Of a stretch of 64,000 bases of DNA, positions 54,791-63,264 are shown piece after piece (position 1 is the first letter of the stretch; every line of letters begins with the position of its first letter). The notes under the pieces are model-generated. The model had not been told where the DNA came from, made no database searches, and worked only from the letters and a program-made list of their open reading frames with translations. Both the position numbers and the translations under genes were made by a program. This DNA comes from Alteromonas macleodii ATCC 27126 (GTDB lineage: Bacteria; Pseudomonadota; Gammaproteobacteria; Enterobacterales; Alteromonadaceae), in NCBI RefSeq assembly GCF_000172635.2, contig NC_018632.1, positions 124,001-188,000 of the forward strand, read 5' to 3'.

Positions 54791-54819
54791 TTCCACTTAC
54801 CCAAGAACACGGTTACAAT
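54791..54819 (+). promoter_or_regulatory. Candidate sigma-70 promoter for fbp
   Basis: TTCCAC (54791-54796) and TACAAT (54814-54819) with a 17-base spacer. The -10 is close to consensus; the -35 is weak. The expected start site falls inside the downstream palindrome, about 100 bases before the fbp start codon. Confidence 0.5.
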
Positions 54820-54824
54820 CTAAC

Positions 54825-54843
54825 CACAGGTTTAAAACCTGTG
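54825..54843. promoter_or_regulatory. 19-bp palindrome at the fbp transcript start
   Basis: CACAGGTTT-A-AAACCTGTG: perfect 9-base arms around one base, 5 bases after the candidate -10. It could be a repressor operator overlapping the transcription start, or an RNA hairpin at the 5' end of the fbp message. Confidence 0.55.
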
Positions 54844-54925
54844 TGTGCTTCAGACAAACGCCGGTAAGGAAAGCTGAGCGACTGGTAGCACAACACCCTA
54901 CACACGAAAAAAAGGCTTACATTCA

Positions 54926-55903
54926 ATGAAACGTTTAAATTCCCAATTGCAACAAGACGGTGCACCGCTTGAGTTAATTTTACTCATTCGTACACTGCTA
55001 GCGGGCTGTAAAGAAATTTCTTTCCGCGTGAGTCAAGGCGCACTTGCTGGCGTGCTCGGTTCAACCCTTTCAGAAAACGTACAGGGCGAAACACAGAAAA
55101 AGCTCGACGTTATCTCTAACCACATTTTAAAAGACACGCTAAGGGAATCTGGCTACGTAAAAGCCATTTCGTCTGAAGAAGAAGATGACGTTGTGCCGTG
55201 TAATCCAGACGGTAATTACTTAGTAAGCTTCGATCCGCTAGATGGGTCGTCAAACACTGAAATTAATAGCCTAATTGGTACTATTTTCTCTATTACCCAT
55301 GCGCCACAGTGGATGAAACCAGATGATCCGTCTGCTTTCTTACAGCCTGGAACGCAGATGGTAGCAGCAGGCTATGTGCTGTATGGCCCGTCTACTATGC
55401 TGGCGTTGACGACGGGTCGCGGCACGCACATTTATACGCTTGATAAAACCCACGGTGGTTTCCTGCTTACTCACCCTAATATTCAAGTACCTGAGCAAAC
55501 CTCAGAGTTTTCGATTAATGCGTCGAACCAGCGTCATTGGGAACCTGCAATGCAGGCATACATTGCCGACCTTCTAGCAGGTAAAGATGGCCCTAGAGGC
55601 AAAAACTTTAATATGCGCTGGGTAGCGGCAATGGTGGGTGATATCCATCGTTTGCTTTGTCGCGGTGGCATCTTTATGTATCCATTCGATAACAGGGACC
55701 CGTCTAAGCCAGGTAAGTTACGCTTACTTTACGAAGCCAACCCGATGGCATTCTTAATGGAGCAAGCAGGTGGAAAAGCAGAAACTGGCACTGGCCGAAT
55801 TCTGGAAGTTATGCCTGAAGAAATTCATCAACGTGTACCGTGCATTATCGGCTCTAAAGAAGAAGTTGAGATGTGCTTGAGCTACAACGACAACGCGAAA
55901 TAG
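54926..55903 (+). CDS. fbp: Fructose-1,6-bisphosphatase, class I
   Basis: The gluconeogenic enzyme that converts fructose-1,6-bisphosphate to fructose-6-phosphate. It is 325 residues with the metal-binding [21 protein letters not shown] (about residues 109-129), [21 protein letters not shown] substrate segment (about 263-283) and SEEEDD region. ppa follows after 130 bases on the same strand, with a structured region between. The mpl-fbp-ppa grouping is seen in several gammaproteobacteria. Confidence 0.96.
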   Translation: MKRLNSQLQQDGAPLELILLIRTLLAGCKEISFRVSQGALAGVLGSTLSENVQGETQKKLDVISNHILKDTLRESGYVKAISSEEEDDVVPCNPDGNYLVSFDPLDGSSNTEINSLIGTIFSITHAPQWMKPDDPSAFLQPGTQMVAAGYVLYGPSTMLALTTGRGTHIYTLDKTHGGFLLTHPNIQVPEQTSEFSINASNQRHWEPAMQAYIADLLAGKDGPRGKNFNMRWVAAMVGDIHRLLCRGGIFMYPFDNRDPSKPGKLRLLYEANPMAFLMEQAGGKAETGTGRILEVMPEEIHQRVPCIIGSKEEVEMCLSYNDNAK

Positions 55904-55909
55904 CGAAAA

Positions 55910-55980
55910 AGCAGCAAAATTTGACGAAAAATAAAGAGATTAGTACGACATGGGTCGTAAAGCGTTTTTATTTTGCTGCT
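55910..55980 (+). other. Structured fbp-ppa intergenic segment
   Basis: AGCAGCAAAAT (55910-55920) and ATTTTGCTGCT (55970-55980) form perfect 11-base arms around a 49-base interior that holds a second hairpin, TACGAC-ATGG-GTCGTA. The arm-to-arm distance and A/T tract suggest a nested RNA structure: an fbp 3' structure, weak terminator, or ppa leader. Confidence 0.5.
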
Positions 55981-56033
55981 GTCACCGTATACTTAACCCA
56001 AAATTTCTTATACATCATTGAAAGGACCAAAGA

Positions 56034-56564
56034 ATGAGCTTAAGTGCTATTTCTGCTGGTAAAAACGTACCAGACGAAGTAAATGTGATCATCGAAATTC
56101 CAGCACACGCTGACCCGGTGAAGTACGAAGTAGACAAAGACACAGGTGCACTATTTGTTGACCGTTTCATGGCAACTTGCATGCACTACCCAACTAACTA
56201 CGGTTACGTGAACAACACGTTGTCTGAAGATGGCGATCCAGTTGACGTTCTAGTAATGACTCCGTTCCCACTACTTGCAGGTTCTGTCATTAAGTGTCGT
56301 CCAGTTGGCGTACTAAACATGACTGACGAGTCTGGTAAAGACGCAAAAGTACTAGCGGTACCAGTAGACAAGCTTTCTACTATCTATCGTGACGTTAAAG
56401 AAATTGCAGACGTACCTCCGCTTCTTCTTAAGCAAATTGAGCACTTCTTCGAGCACTATAAAGATCTTGAAGAAGGCAAATGGGTGAAGATTGACGGTTG
56501 GGCAGACGCTGCCGCTGCAAAAGAAGAAATTACCGCAAGCATCGCGCGTTTCGAAGCAGAATAA
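56034..56564 (+). CDS. ppa: Inorganic pyrophosphatase, soluble family I
   Basis: Hydrolyses pyrophosphate, driving biosynthetic reactions. It is 176 residues, standard for the hexameric bacterial enzyme, with the metal/phosphate residues in [18 protein letters not shown] and [15 protein letters not shown] (about residues 66-80), and later [15 protein letters not shown] 56034 is preceded by AAAGGACC. Codon use is strongly biased as expected for a highly expressed gene, inferred by eye. A terminator follows. Confidence 0.96.
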   Translation: MSLSAISAGKNVPDEVNVIIEIPAHADPVKYEVDKDTGALFVDRFMATCMHYPTNYGYVNNTLSEDGDPVDVLVMTPFPLLAGSVIKCRPVGVLNMTDESGKDAKVLAVPVDKLSTIYRDVKEIADVPPLLLKQIEHFFEHYKDLEEGKWVKIDGWADAAAAKEEITASIARFEAE

Positions 56565-56590
56565 TTCACGCTGCTTTAAATTGATGATAC

Positions 56591-56619
56591 AAAGGGCTGG
56601 TGTAATACCAGCCCTTTTT
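56591..56619 (+). terminator. Rho-independent terminator after ppa
   Basis: AAAGGGCTGGT (56591-56601) pairs with ACCAGCCCTTT (56607-56617), 5-base loop, with TTTTT at 56615-56619. Confidence 0.9.
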
Positions 56620-56705
56620 GTATGTGGCTAAAAAGTAAAGATTGAAAACGACAAGCAAAAGCCGATACAAAAAAGCGAACAAAATACTCAACGATAGAGA
56701 GCAGT

Positions 56706-57191
56706 ATGATTCACCATAAATTATCCATGACTTCATTGTTTGCTGTAATAATGATGGTTGTAACTTTCAACTCTTTGGCAGATGAAACTCCTACTGAAGT
56801 ATACTGGGAAGACCTAGTGCCTGAGGGCTTTAATGAGCTCGCGCCACCTTCAGTTCAACATAATGGCGAGATGAGTCAGCTTCAGCCTGACGCACCCGTT
56901 GTCGATACCTTTGATGGCAAACGGGTGAAAATCCCGGGTTTTGTTGTGCCGCTAGAAGGTACGGCAGAGCTAACCACTGAGTTCTTACTTGTTCCATATT
57001 TCGGAGCCTGTATTCACGTACCACCGCCGCCGTCTAATCAAATTGTTTACGTAAAATTTGAAGAAGGTGTGCGCATAGATAATATTTACGATGCAATTTG
57101 GGTAACCGGCGAACTGTCGACTGACGGTTGGAAAGGCGATATTGCGTCTGTAGGTTACCGCTTGAAAGGCGAAGCCGTAGAAGGGTTTTAA
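56706..57191 (+). CDS. DUF3299 lipoprotein-like periplasmic protein
   Basis: A 161-residue exported protein with a signal peptide (MTSLFAVIMMVVTFNSLA, cleaved near SLA). The mature part resembles the DUF3299 family: DGKRVKIPGFVVPLEG, then a LVPYFGACIHVPPPPSNQIVYV block (about residues 97-118) and DAIWVTGEL. The conserved Cys-Ile-His is visible in that block. Function is unknown; such proteins often accompany transporters of metals or lipid-type components, but none is adjacent here. The DapA-like gene follows after 27 bases, so they may be co-transcribed. Confidence 0.82.
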   Translation: MIHHKLSMTSLFAVIMMVVTFNSLADETPTEVYWEDLVPEGFNELAPPSVQHNGEMSQLQPDAPVVDTFDGKRVKIPGFVVPLEGTAELTTEFLLVPYFGACIHVPPPPSNQIVYVKFEEGVRIDNIYDAIWVTGELSTDGWKGDIASVGYRLKGEAVEGF

Positions 57192-57218
57192 GCATAAAAC
57201 GTTTAAAAAGGATATCAG

Positions 57219-58166
57219 GTGTTTACAGGTTTATCAGCGTTTCCCATTACCCCCTTTAAACAAGAAGCTATTGATTACAAAGCGTTTAAAGGGCTTGTTG
57301 ATAATTTGGCTTCGGCGAATGTAGATTCAATTTGCGCGATAGGCTCTACTGGGCTGTATCCTTATCTAACGCGAGAGGAAAAGTACGACGTAGCAAAGCT
57401 CGCCGTTGACCACGCAAATGGCATTCCTGTTATGGCAGGCGTTGGGGCGCTGCGTACCTATGACGTGCTAAAAAACGTTGAAGCTGTGCAGCAAGCAGGT
57501 GTTAATGCTGTGCTGTTAGCACCCGTTTCCTATCAAGTGCTTAACGAAGAAGAAGTGTACGGCCTCTATGAGGCAGTGAGTCACGAGGTATCTGTGCCTA
57601 TCTGCGTTTACGAAAATCCTCGCGTGACTAATTTTACTTTCAGCGATGACTTGTATTGCCGCATAGGAAAACTACCGAATATCGGAGCGATTAAAATACC
57701 CGGCACTCCATTTGCCAAGAGCTCAATGGATAATAGTTCGAGCAAGGATATCCCACCCTCTGAAGTAAGCAGTAGCGAAGGCGCTCGTCGATTAGCATCA
57801 TTACGAGAGATAATGCCTGCACACATTGCTATAGGCGTGAGTGGTGATAGTTTTGGCGCAGCAGGAATGAGTGAAGGTTGTGACCTTTGGCTCTCTGTTA
57901 TAGGGGGGATATTCCCGCGAACCGTAATGCGCATAATCGACGCCGCTCAGTCTGGTAATGCTGTTGATGCACAGGCTCAGTCACAAGCGTTAAGCGGAAT
58001 ATGGAGCATGTTTGCGCGCAATGGCGGCGGCTTGCGTGTGGTTGCAGCCGCGGCAGAAATGTTGGGCTATTGTGAAACGCCTAGCTTACCTGCACCCTTC
58101 TTACCTATCGACAAAAATGAGTACAGCGAGCTAGAGCACATCATCACGAAGTTATCGTTAAGCTAG
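57219..58166 (+). CDS. Dihydrodipicolinate synthase (DapA)/NAL-family lyase
   Basis: A 315-residue TIM-barrel lyase. The start GTG 57219 precedes FTGLSAFPITPF. It has GSTGLYPYLTREE (phosphate-type loop, about residues 42-54), the catalytic Tyr in VPICVYENPR (about 127-136) and the Schiff-base Lys in NIGAIKIPG (about 154-163). A Ser/Lys-rich insertion (SSMDNSSSKDIPPSEVSSS, about 168-186) follows the lysine and is longer than in close relatives. Substrate is uncertain; being remote from dapF/lysA, another sugar-acid or hydroxyproline-type substrate is possible. It shares a CTAG with the convergent 2OG gene stop. Confidence 0.88.
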   Translation: MFTGLSAFPITPFKQEAIDYKAFKGLVDNLASANVDSICAIGSTGLYPYLTREEKYDVAKLAVDHANGIPVMAGVGALRTYDVLKNVEAVQQAGVNAVLLAPVSYQVLNEEEVYGLYEAVSHEVSVPICVYENPRVTNFTFSDDLYCRIGKLPNIGAIKIPGTPFAKSSMDNSSSKDIPPSEVSSSEGARRLASLREIMPAHIAIGVSGDSFGAAGMSEGCDLWLSVIGGIFPRTVMRIIDAAQSGNAVDAQAQSQALSGIWSMFARNGGGLRVVAAAAEMLGYCETPSLPAPFLPIDKNEYSELEHIITKLSLS

Positions 58167-58861
58167 CCCTGCGTATAAATCTGTTCAGCGCGGTTAAACA
58201 GAAGCCAAGACGTTAAAATGTACTTGTCGTTACTTTTTGGAATTTGGCCGCGATGCGTGTGAGTAAAATAGGCTGGCGCAATCACCATTCTGCCTGCTTT
58301 GGGCTTAACCGCGCGGCTTTGATAATAAAATTCCGTCTCGCCGCCTTCTTCCACATCATTTAAGTAGTACATAAACAGCAACACGCGGTGCAGCGCATCG
58401 TTATGTTGAAGCTGTGGATAGACTTCTGAATGCCAGTACGGGTAGCCACCATTGCCCGCGGTGTAGCGCTGTGCATTTACATCGCCAACCCGAAACAGGT
58501 AATTCACCAAATTAGCCAAATTGGGTTTACCCACTTCATCAAAATTTTCACCTGTTACTTTTACCGGTTCACCAGTTTTGGGATGGCGTACGGTCAAGCC
58601 TATAGGCCCAACAAGTGCAAAATAGTACTTTTCAATGTAGGAGACCAGCTGCTGCCCAGTGTGCTGCATCACTTGCTGAAATAAGTCTCTAAATTCCGGG
58701 TTGCGGCTTATCGATACATCCATGCTGCGCTTTTTATCTAAGTCGACGCCACCACCGGTGCGGCCTTGAGACAAATTAGGGCTGCTTTCAAAGCGTTCCA
58801 TGAGTTGTTTGCACAGCTCTGGTGGTAACACATCATCAATAACTTCAATTAAATCGCTCAT
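58163..58861 (-). CDS. 2-oxoglutarate/Fe(II)-dependent oxygenase
   Basis: A 232-residue prolyl-hydroxylase-like oxygenase. The double-stranded beta-helix has the first iron ligands in YPYWHSEVYPQLQH, where the motif reads His-Ser-Glu rather than the usual His-x-Asp, then the distal His in THTHRGQIPKSNDKYILTSW with a Lys that may hold 2-oxoglutarate. It hydroxylates an amino acid, peptide or small molecule; the substrate is not known. The stop overlaps the lyase stop, and its gene is 22 bases downstream of a thioesterase gene on the same strand. Confidence 0.85.
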   Translation of the reverse strand: MSDLIEVIDDVLPPELCKQLMERFESSPNLSQGRTGGGVDLDKKRSMDVSISRNPEFRDLFQQVMQHTGQQLVSYIEKYYFALVGPIGLTVRHPKTGEPVKVTGENFDEVGKPNLANLVNYLFRVGDVNAQRYTAGNGGYPYWHSEVYPQLQHNDALHRVLLFMYYLNDVEEGGETEFYYQSRAVKPKAGRMVIAPAYFTHTHRGQIPKSNDKYILTSWLLFNRAEQIYTQG

Positions 58862-58883
58862 GGATACCTCGTACTGCGCTTTA

Positions 58884-59303
58884 TTACTGAGTTGGTACTT
58901 CTTTAAAGTGAGACTGTAGTTCTGATTTCACTTTATCTGGGATAGGCGCAGAGCGCTGTGTTTTATAGTCAAAATGTACCATGGTGGTGATGCCTGTTGA
59001 GCACAGCTTATCGTCTTGCCATAACTCTTGAAACACGTCGAACGCACTGTTGCCTAGCCGGCTAACGTAGGTTTTAACCGTCACAGGTTTGCCATAAAAA
59101 ATTTGAGCTAAAAAATCGACTTTGTAGCTGGCTAAAATTAGCGGCCAATTTTGTAAGTCTAGTTCAGGGGTAAACATTCTGAAAATAGGCTCTCTGGCTG
59201 CTTCAAACCAAGCGACTAATGCTGTGTTACTTACATGCTGTAAGGCATCTGTTTCACAAAAACGTACGTCGAATGACGTAACTAATGGTACTGAATGGCT
59301 CAT
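58884..59303 (-). CDS. Acyl-CoA thioesterase, 4HBT hotdog family
   Basis: A 139-residue hotdog-fold enzyme. The motif VRFCETDALQHVSNTALVAWFEAAREPIF (about residues 14-42) is the 4HBT catalytic segment with Asp at the usual place. The second half has the LILASYKVDFLAQIFYGKPVTVKTYV strand pattern. It hydrolyses a short or medium acyl-CoA. It is followed by the 2OG oxygenase gene, 22 bases away on the same strand, so the two may be one transcript. Confidence 0.88.
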   Translation of the reverse strand: MSHSVPLVTSFDVRFCETDALQHVSNTALVAWFEAAREPIFRMFTPELDLQNWPLILASYKVDFLAQIFYGKPVTVKTYVSRLGNSAFDVFQELWQDDKLCSTGITTMVHFDYKTQRSAPIPDKVKSELQSHFKEVPTQ

Positions 59304-59453
59304 ATTTTTTAGTAGGGTTCGTTGTTTATTTAGCTTTCACTCTAGCATTATGCCGCAGCTATTTCAGTCATTTATCAAACAGTAATTGATCCGGTTGGAA
59401 AACATTTTTAACACCTAACCAAAACATACACATTCAAAAATAAGTTGATTTGT

Positions 59454-59477
59454 GCAAAATTTTGCGCAAATATTTGC
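59454..59477 (+). promoter_or_regulatory. Two abutting palindromes upstream of the MarR gene
   Basis: GCAAAATTTTGC (59454-59465) and GCAAATATTTGC (59466-59477): two perfect 12-base palindromes touching end to end, 38 bases before the MarR start. MarR dimers bind palindromes of this size, so this is a good candidate for an autoregulatory, cooperatively bound operator. Confidence 0.7.
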
Positions 59478-59515
59478 ATAAGTGAGTTTGAAGAAAAATC
59501 ACAAGGTGCCTATTT

Positions 59516-59992
59516 ATGATCAGAAGTCCTCAGTTTGGCGCGATACTGTTGCGTGCTAGCGAGCTTATTGCAACTCAAGGCCAAGAGGTATTTGAAGCGC
59601 TTAATATTAGTCTGCCTGCAAATCGTATTTCTCTGGTACTGGCGATTCATACTCAAGGGCCTCTTTCGTCAACTGAGCTAGCAAGTCACATTGGTCTTTC
59701 ACGTCAACTTATTGAAAGTCGGTTGAAGCAAAGTGTTGCAGACGGCTTTTTTGTTTCTGTGCCCGATGAACGAGACTCGCGAAAGCGCGTGTACGATATT
59801 GCGCCTAAAGCAAAGGCCGAGGCGGCGCAGATAGTGACGATAATGCAGGAATTTGAAGACGTATATGATGCCCTTTGGGAAGAAATAGAGGTCAATCTTG
59901 AAGCCTCTCTTAAAAGCATGGAGCAGGCGCTAAAAAAACAATCGCTTCTTACGCGCTTAAATGAACAATTTCCTTATCACTCCAATTCATAA
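59516..59992 (+). CDS. MarR-family transcriptional regulator
   Basis: A 158-residue winged-helix regulator. The recognition part is visible as LSSTELASHIGLSRQLIESRLKQSVADGFFVSVPDERDSRKRVYDI (about residues 46-90), with the DERDSRKR wing typical of MarR. Two operator-like palindromes lie just upstream. The S41 protease gene follows after 11 bases, so they are probably one operon and the protease may be a target. Effector unknown. Confidence 0.88.
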   Translation: MIRSPQFGAILLRASELIATQGQEVFEALNISLPANRISLVLAIHTQGPLSSTELASHIGLSRQLIESRLKQSVADGFFVSVPDERDSRKRVYDIAPKAKAEAAQIVTIMQEFEDVYDALWEEIEVNLEASLKSMEQALKKQSLLTRLNEQFPYHSNS

Positions 59993-60003
59993 TAGGGAAC
60001 ATT

Positions 60004-61239
60004 ATGATTTATCGAATTATTTTATTGTTGTCGCTACTTCTTCCACTAAGCAGCTGCGCACAAAGCCAGGGTTTCAATACGAAAGAAAGCTGGCAAGCCT
60101 TTGTTCAAACTGTTGAAGATAACTACGCCTACTTAGATACGGCACCTACCGACTGGGAAGCTTTAAAAGCGTACTACCAACCCCTTGCAATAAACGCGAC
60201 AACGCAAGAGGAGTTTGTCGACGTATTGCAGGTGGTGAAGCAGTTTTTTATCGACCCGCATTTTAACGTATCACCGCTCAACGAAGAGGACTACAGCGTC
60301 ACGCCAACGGGGTCTGATATTTGGGTGGAAAAGCAAGGCGATGACTTTGTTATAACACGTATTAAAGCGGGCAGTGCTGCTGCCAAAAGCCAGTTAGCCT
60401 TAGGTGACATGATTGTAGGTATTGACGGCGAGTCTACAGAAGCCGCAATACAACGCGTTTTTGGAAACACATTGCTTCCGCTTACTGACGCACATAAAAC
60501 GTGGGCGGTTAATGTGGCTTTAGGTGGGCGTCGCAATCAAGAAAGACACATTGAAGTGGCGTCTGATTTTGATGATGCCAAACGCGTGCAATTAGCAGCT
60601 AGTTACGATGCTATTAATCTACTTCGAACAAAAGCTCCTCTGGTAGTTAAGCAGAAAGAGGGAATAGGGTACATCCGCTTTAATAATAATCTAGGTAATT
60701 CTGAAACCGTTCGTGCGTTCAAAGAAGCCCTTGAGTCACTTGAATCAACACAAGGGTTAGTGATTGACCTGCGTAATACGCCGAGCGGGGGAAACACTGG
60801 CGTGGCTGAGCCTATTTTGGGCCACTTTGTAAATGCCAATACCGCATATCAAGGTTACAAAATTCAAAATGCGGGTAAACCCTACCAAGAAGCAGAGCTA
60901 CACATGGCCCATGTTACCCCTTCATTACCTTATTACAGTAAGCCAGTAGTGGTACTCGTTGGCCATTGGACCGGCAGTATGGGAGAAGGTATGGCTATTG
61001 GCTTTGATGCCATTGGTGCAAAGGCGGTAATCGGCACACCCATGGCTGATTTGCTTGGCGGGATAAATCAATTTCCACTACCTGATTCGACCATAACTTT
61101 AGAGCTGGGTTTTGAACGTCTTTACCATGTGAACGGCTCATATCGAGAGGACTTTGTGCCCCAGGCGGTATCTTGGGACGGGCATACAGCCAGTGACTCA
61201 GAATTAAATGCTGCAATAGCTCTGTTAAAAGCAATATAG
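60004..61239 (+). CDS. S41-family serine peptidase lipoprotein
   Basis: A 411-residue protein with a lipoprotein signal (MIYRIILLLSLLLPLSSC, Cys18), a PDZ-like segment (about residues 100-180: KAGSAAAKSQLALGDMIVGIDGE) and an S41 peptidase core. The catalytic Ser is in HWTGSMGEGMAIGFDAIGAKAVIGTPMADLLGG (about residues 321-350). It should be anchored to a membrane on the periplasmic side and degrade or trim exported proteins. It is 11 bases behind the MarR gene. The substrate is unknown. Confidence 0.88.
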   Translation: MIYRIILLLSLLLPLSSCAQSQGFNTKESWQAFVQTVEDNYAYLDTAPTDWEALKAYYQPLAINATTQEEFVDVLQVVKQFFIDPHFNVSPLNEEDYSVTPTGSDIWVEKQGDDFVITRIKAGSAAAKSQLALGDMIVGIDGESTEAAIQRVFGNTLLPLTDAHKTWAVNVALGGRRNQERHIEVASDFDDAKRVQLAASYDAINLLRTKAPLVVKQKEGIGYIRFNNNLGNSETVRAFKEALESLESTQGLVIDLRNTPSGGNTGVAEPILGHFVNANTAYQGYKIQNAGKPYQEAELHMAHVTPSLPYYSKPVVVLVGHWTGSMGEGMAIGFDAIGAKAVIGTPMADLLGGINQFPLPDSTITLELGFERLYHVNGSYREDFVPQAVSWDGHTASDSELNAAIALLKAI

Positions 61240-61315
61240 CTCAATTACATACAAAGCTAGAAAGCACTTTCGTATTTACTTACAATCCGCTTCTAACTTT
61301 TTGAGCGAACATACT

Positions 61316-62818
61316 ATGACTGCGATTGGGATTGACTACGGTACATCAAATTCTGAGGTTGTGTATTTTGATGGAACGGCCCATCAGCACATCAAACTTG
61401 ACCCGCTAGATAAGAAGGGCAATAAAATCCGTTCTTCGGTGTTCATCTATTTTGAAGATGAACTGCCGCCGCCTCCCGATGCCATGGTTGAAGCAAAAGT
61501 GGCACAATTACAGCGCGTTATCAGTGAGCAAATAGACAAGGCGAAGGACGGCTATTATTCGGCAAAAGATCCAAAAGAACAGGCGATGTACAGCGACCGT
61601 ATCGACTCGCTGCGCGGCGATTTGCATAATAAGCCTGCGCTACAGCGCAAAGCTATTGCACAGTTGATGCATGCCATGTCGCTAGACGAAATTCCTTTGC
61701 TGCGCTTGGTAGAGCACGGTAAGTTTGCGTTTGGTGAAGAAGGGTTTAGACGCTTTCTTAAAATGCCTGATAAAGGCCGACTTATCTACTCACCTAAAAA
61801 CTTCCTAGGCGCATCGCTAGACGGCGACCAAAAACAAGCGTTCATTGGTATTATTGCTAAGCAACTGGCGTACTTTAAACAGTGCGCAGAGCAGCAGCTA
61901 GGCAAGGTTGTTAATAATACGGTTATTGGCCGTCCTGTTAAATTTCACGGCACCCGCGGTGAAGAGGGGAATGCCCAAGCCATTCAAATTATGACTGAAG
62001 CGGCGACGAAAGCTGGGTTCTCAGGGGTTAATTTCCTAGATGAACCTATCGCAGCGGCGTACAAAATTGAGCAAACCCTACCAAGAGATACCACCACGTT
62101 AATTGTAGATATTGGTGGAGGCACCACGGATATCTGCTGTATTAAGCTTTCTCCTGAGCGCTCAAACCAGCTCGATCGTAAAGGCGACGTTCTGTCGGTA
62201 ACAGGCAGACGTTTAGGCGGCATGGATTGCGATAAAAGCCTGGTGCTTAAGGCTATTGCTCCTGAAATGGGAATGGGCCTTAAGATGATTAACGGGCTTC
62301 CTGTTCCTCCTACGTACTTCTCTGACATGTGTGCGGTTGATAACATTCCTGCTCTTACCCGCTTTTTCTCTGACGATTACGGGTTAGATATTTCGCAAAC
62401 CATGTCAGTAATAAAAGAGCCTGCCCAGCTAGAACGCTTGCTTATTGTTCAAGAGAACAAGTTGTCTGCCCGCGTGGTGAACTCGGCCCGACTAGCCAAA
62501 GAGCTTCTGTCGAGCAAACAGAATATCACCTTGCCGCTGCACTATATCGAAGATGATTTTGACGTAGAGATTTCGCAAGACTCGCTCAAAAAGGCGTTAA
62601 AACCTTGGCTTGATAAAGTAAAAGCACTAGTGGTGGAATGCTTAGAAAACAGCAGTGAAAAGCCAGAAGTAGTGATGATCACAGGTGGTATGAGTTTATC
62701 GCCAATCGTCGTGGATGCGCTGTATGAAAACCTGCTTACTGGTTTACCACGCTTAGAAAATGATGCGTTCAACTCGGTGTGCGAAGGGTTAGCAATTCAG
62801 GCGGCTAAGCACGCTTAA
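61316..62818 (+). CDS. yegD: Hsp70-family protein, YegD-like
   Basis: A 500-residue actin-like ATPase of the YegD subgroup of Hsp70 proteins, which lacks the usual peptide-binding domain. It has IGIDYGTSNSEVVYF (phosphate 1), SPKNFLGASLDG, NNTVIGRPVKFHG, DEPIAAAYKIE and TLIVDIGGGTTDICCIKL (about residues 256-275), plus MITGGMSLSPIV near the end. ATG 61316 is chosen to match YegD; TTG 61301 is in frame. Function is not established beyond ATP binding. A strong terminator follows. Confidence 0.92.
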   Translation: MTAIGIDYGTSNSEVVYFDGTAHQHIKLDPLDKKGNKIRSSVFIYFEDELPPPPDAMVEAKVAQLQRVISEQIDKAKDGYYSAKDPKEQAMYSDRIDSLRGDLHNKPALQRKAIAQLMHAMSLDEIPLLRLVEHGKFAFGEEGFRRFLKMPDKGRLIYSPKNFLGASLDGDQKQAFIGIIAKQLAYFKQCAEQQLGKVVNNTVIGRPVKFHGTRGEEGNAQAIQIMTEAATKAGFSGVNFLDEPIAAAYKIEQTLPRDTTTLIVDIGGGTTDICCIKLSPERSNQLDRKGDVLSVTGRRLGGMDCDKSLVLKAIAPEMGMGLKMINGLPVPPTYFSDMCAVDNIPALTRFFSDDYGLDISQTMSVIKEPAQLERLLIVQENKLSARVVNSARLAKELLSSKQNITLPLHYIEDDFDVEISQDSLKKALKPWLDKVKALVVECLENSSEKPEVVMITGGMSLSPIVVDALYENLLTGLPRLENDAFNSVCEGLAIQAAKHA

Positions 62819-62852
62819 CCTTTTCTATTCTTTTTCCGGTATGAAAAACACT

Positions 62853-62893
62853 AAGCCTTAGCGTAGTAGCCTTTACTACGCTAAGGCTTTTTT
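62853..62893. terminator. Strong rho-independent terminator after yegD
   Basis: AAGCCTTAGCGTAGTA (62853-62868) pairs perfectly with TACTACGCTAAGGCTT (62874-62889), 5-base loop, then TTTTTT at 62888-62893. It also ends just before the small minus-strand gene. Confidence 0.93.
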
Positions 62894-62895
62894 GA

Positions 62896-63063
62896 TCAGT
62901 GCTTAAGGATATTGTGCTCTTTTAAGTAAATCGCTATGGCCTCAGGCGACTCGAAGGCTTTTAACAGCATTTCTTGTGCACGCGCTTTCACATCGTTATC
63001 TTCAGATGATGAAAGTAAGTGGTACCAAGTCTTTACTAAGGCTAATGGTGGCGTTTGAGTCAT
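62896..63063 (-). CDS. Small uncharacterised protein
   Basis: 55 residues from ATG 63063, with GGAG nine bases upstream; the first ATG of the frame is at 63081. It is an amphipathic helical protein (TWYHLLSSSEDNDVKARAQEMLLKAF, YLKEHNILKH) with no signal peptide. The stop lies next to the yegD terminator. It resembles no family I know. It could act in nucleic acid or enzyme regulation, but that is only possible, not shown. Confidence 0.55.
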   Translation of the reverse strand: MTQTPPLALVKTWYHLLSSSEDNDVKARAQEMLLKAFESPEAIAIYLKEHNILKH

Positions 63064-63264
63064 TGGTTTTCGCTCCAGCAATTCTTACTGCAAAATTCAC
63101 ATAAATCATCGTAACGTATGATTTGCCAAAACAAGCTCTGACCAGCGTAAAAAGTGTGTAAATAGCCGTGAATGCGCACTTCTTACACGCTGCTGTGTAA
63201 ATTACACAGCAACAAAATAGAAAATAAGTGCGCTTTACGCCAACGTATTTACCTCGTTACTGGC

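Larger units (their letters stand above)
54615..54925. other. Divergent intergenic region mpl-fbp
   Basis: A 311-base region with a probable fbp promoter and a 19-base palindrome (separate entries). A 61-codon open frame ending at 54929 overlaps the fbp start but has no ribosome site and no recognisable sequence, so I do not call it. No RNA gene is seen. Confidence 0.5.

Noticed and set aside
54744..54929. 61-codon open frame before fbp, overlapping its start by ATGA
   Set aside because: No ribosome site, Cys-rich random-looking sequence and no family; probably chance, although a leader peptide is not fully excluded.
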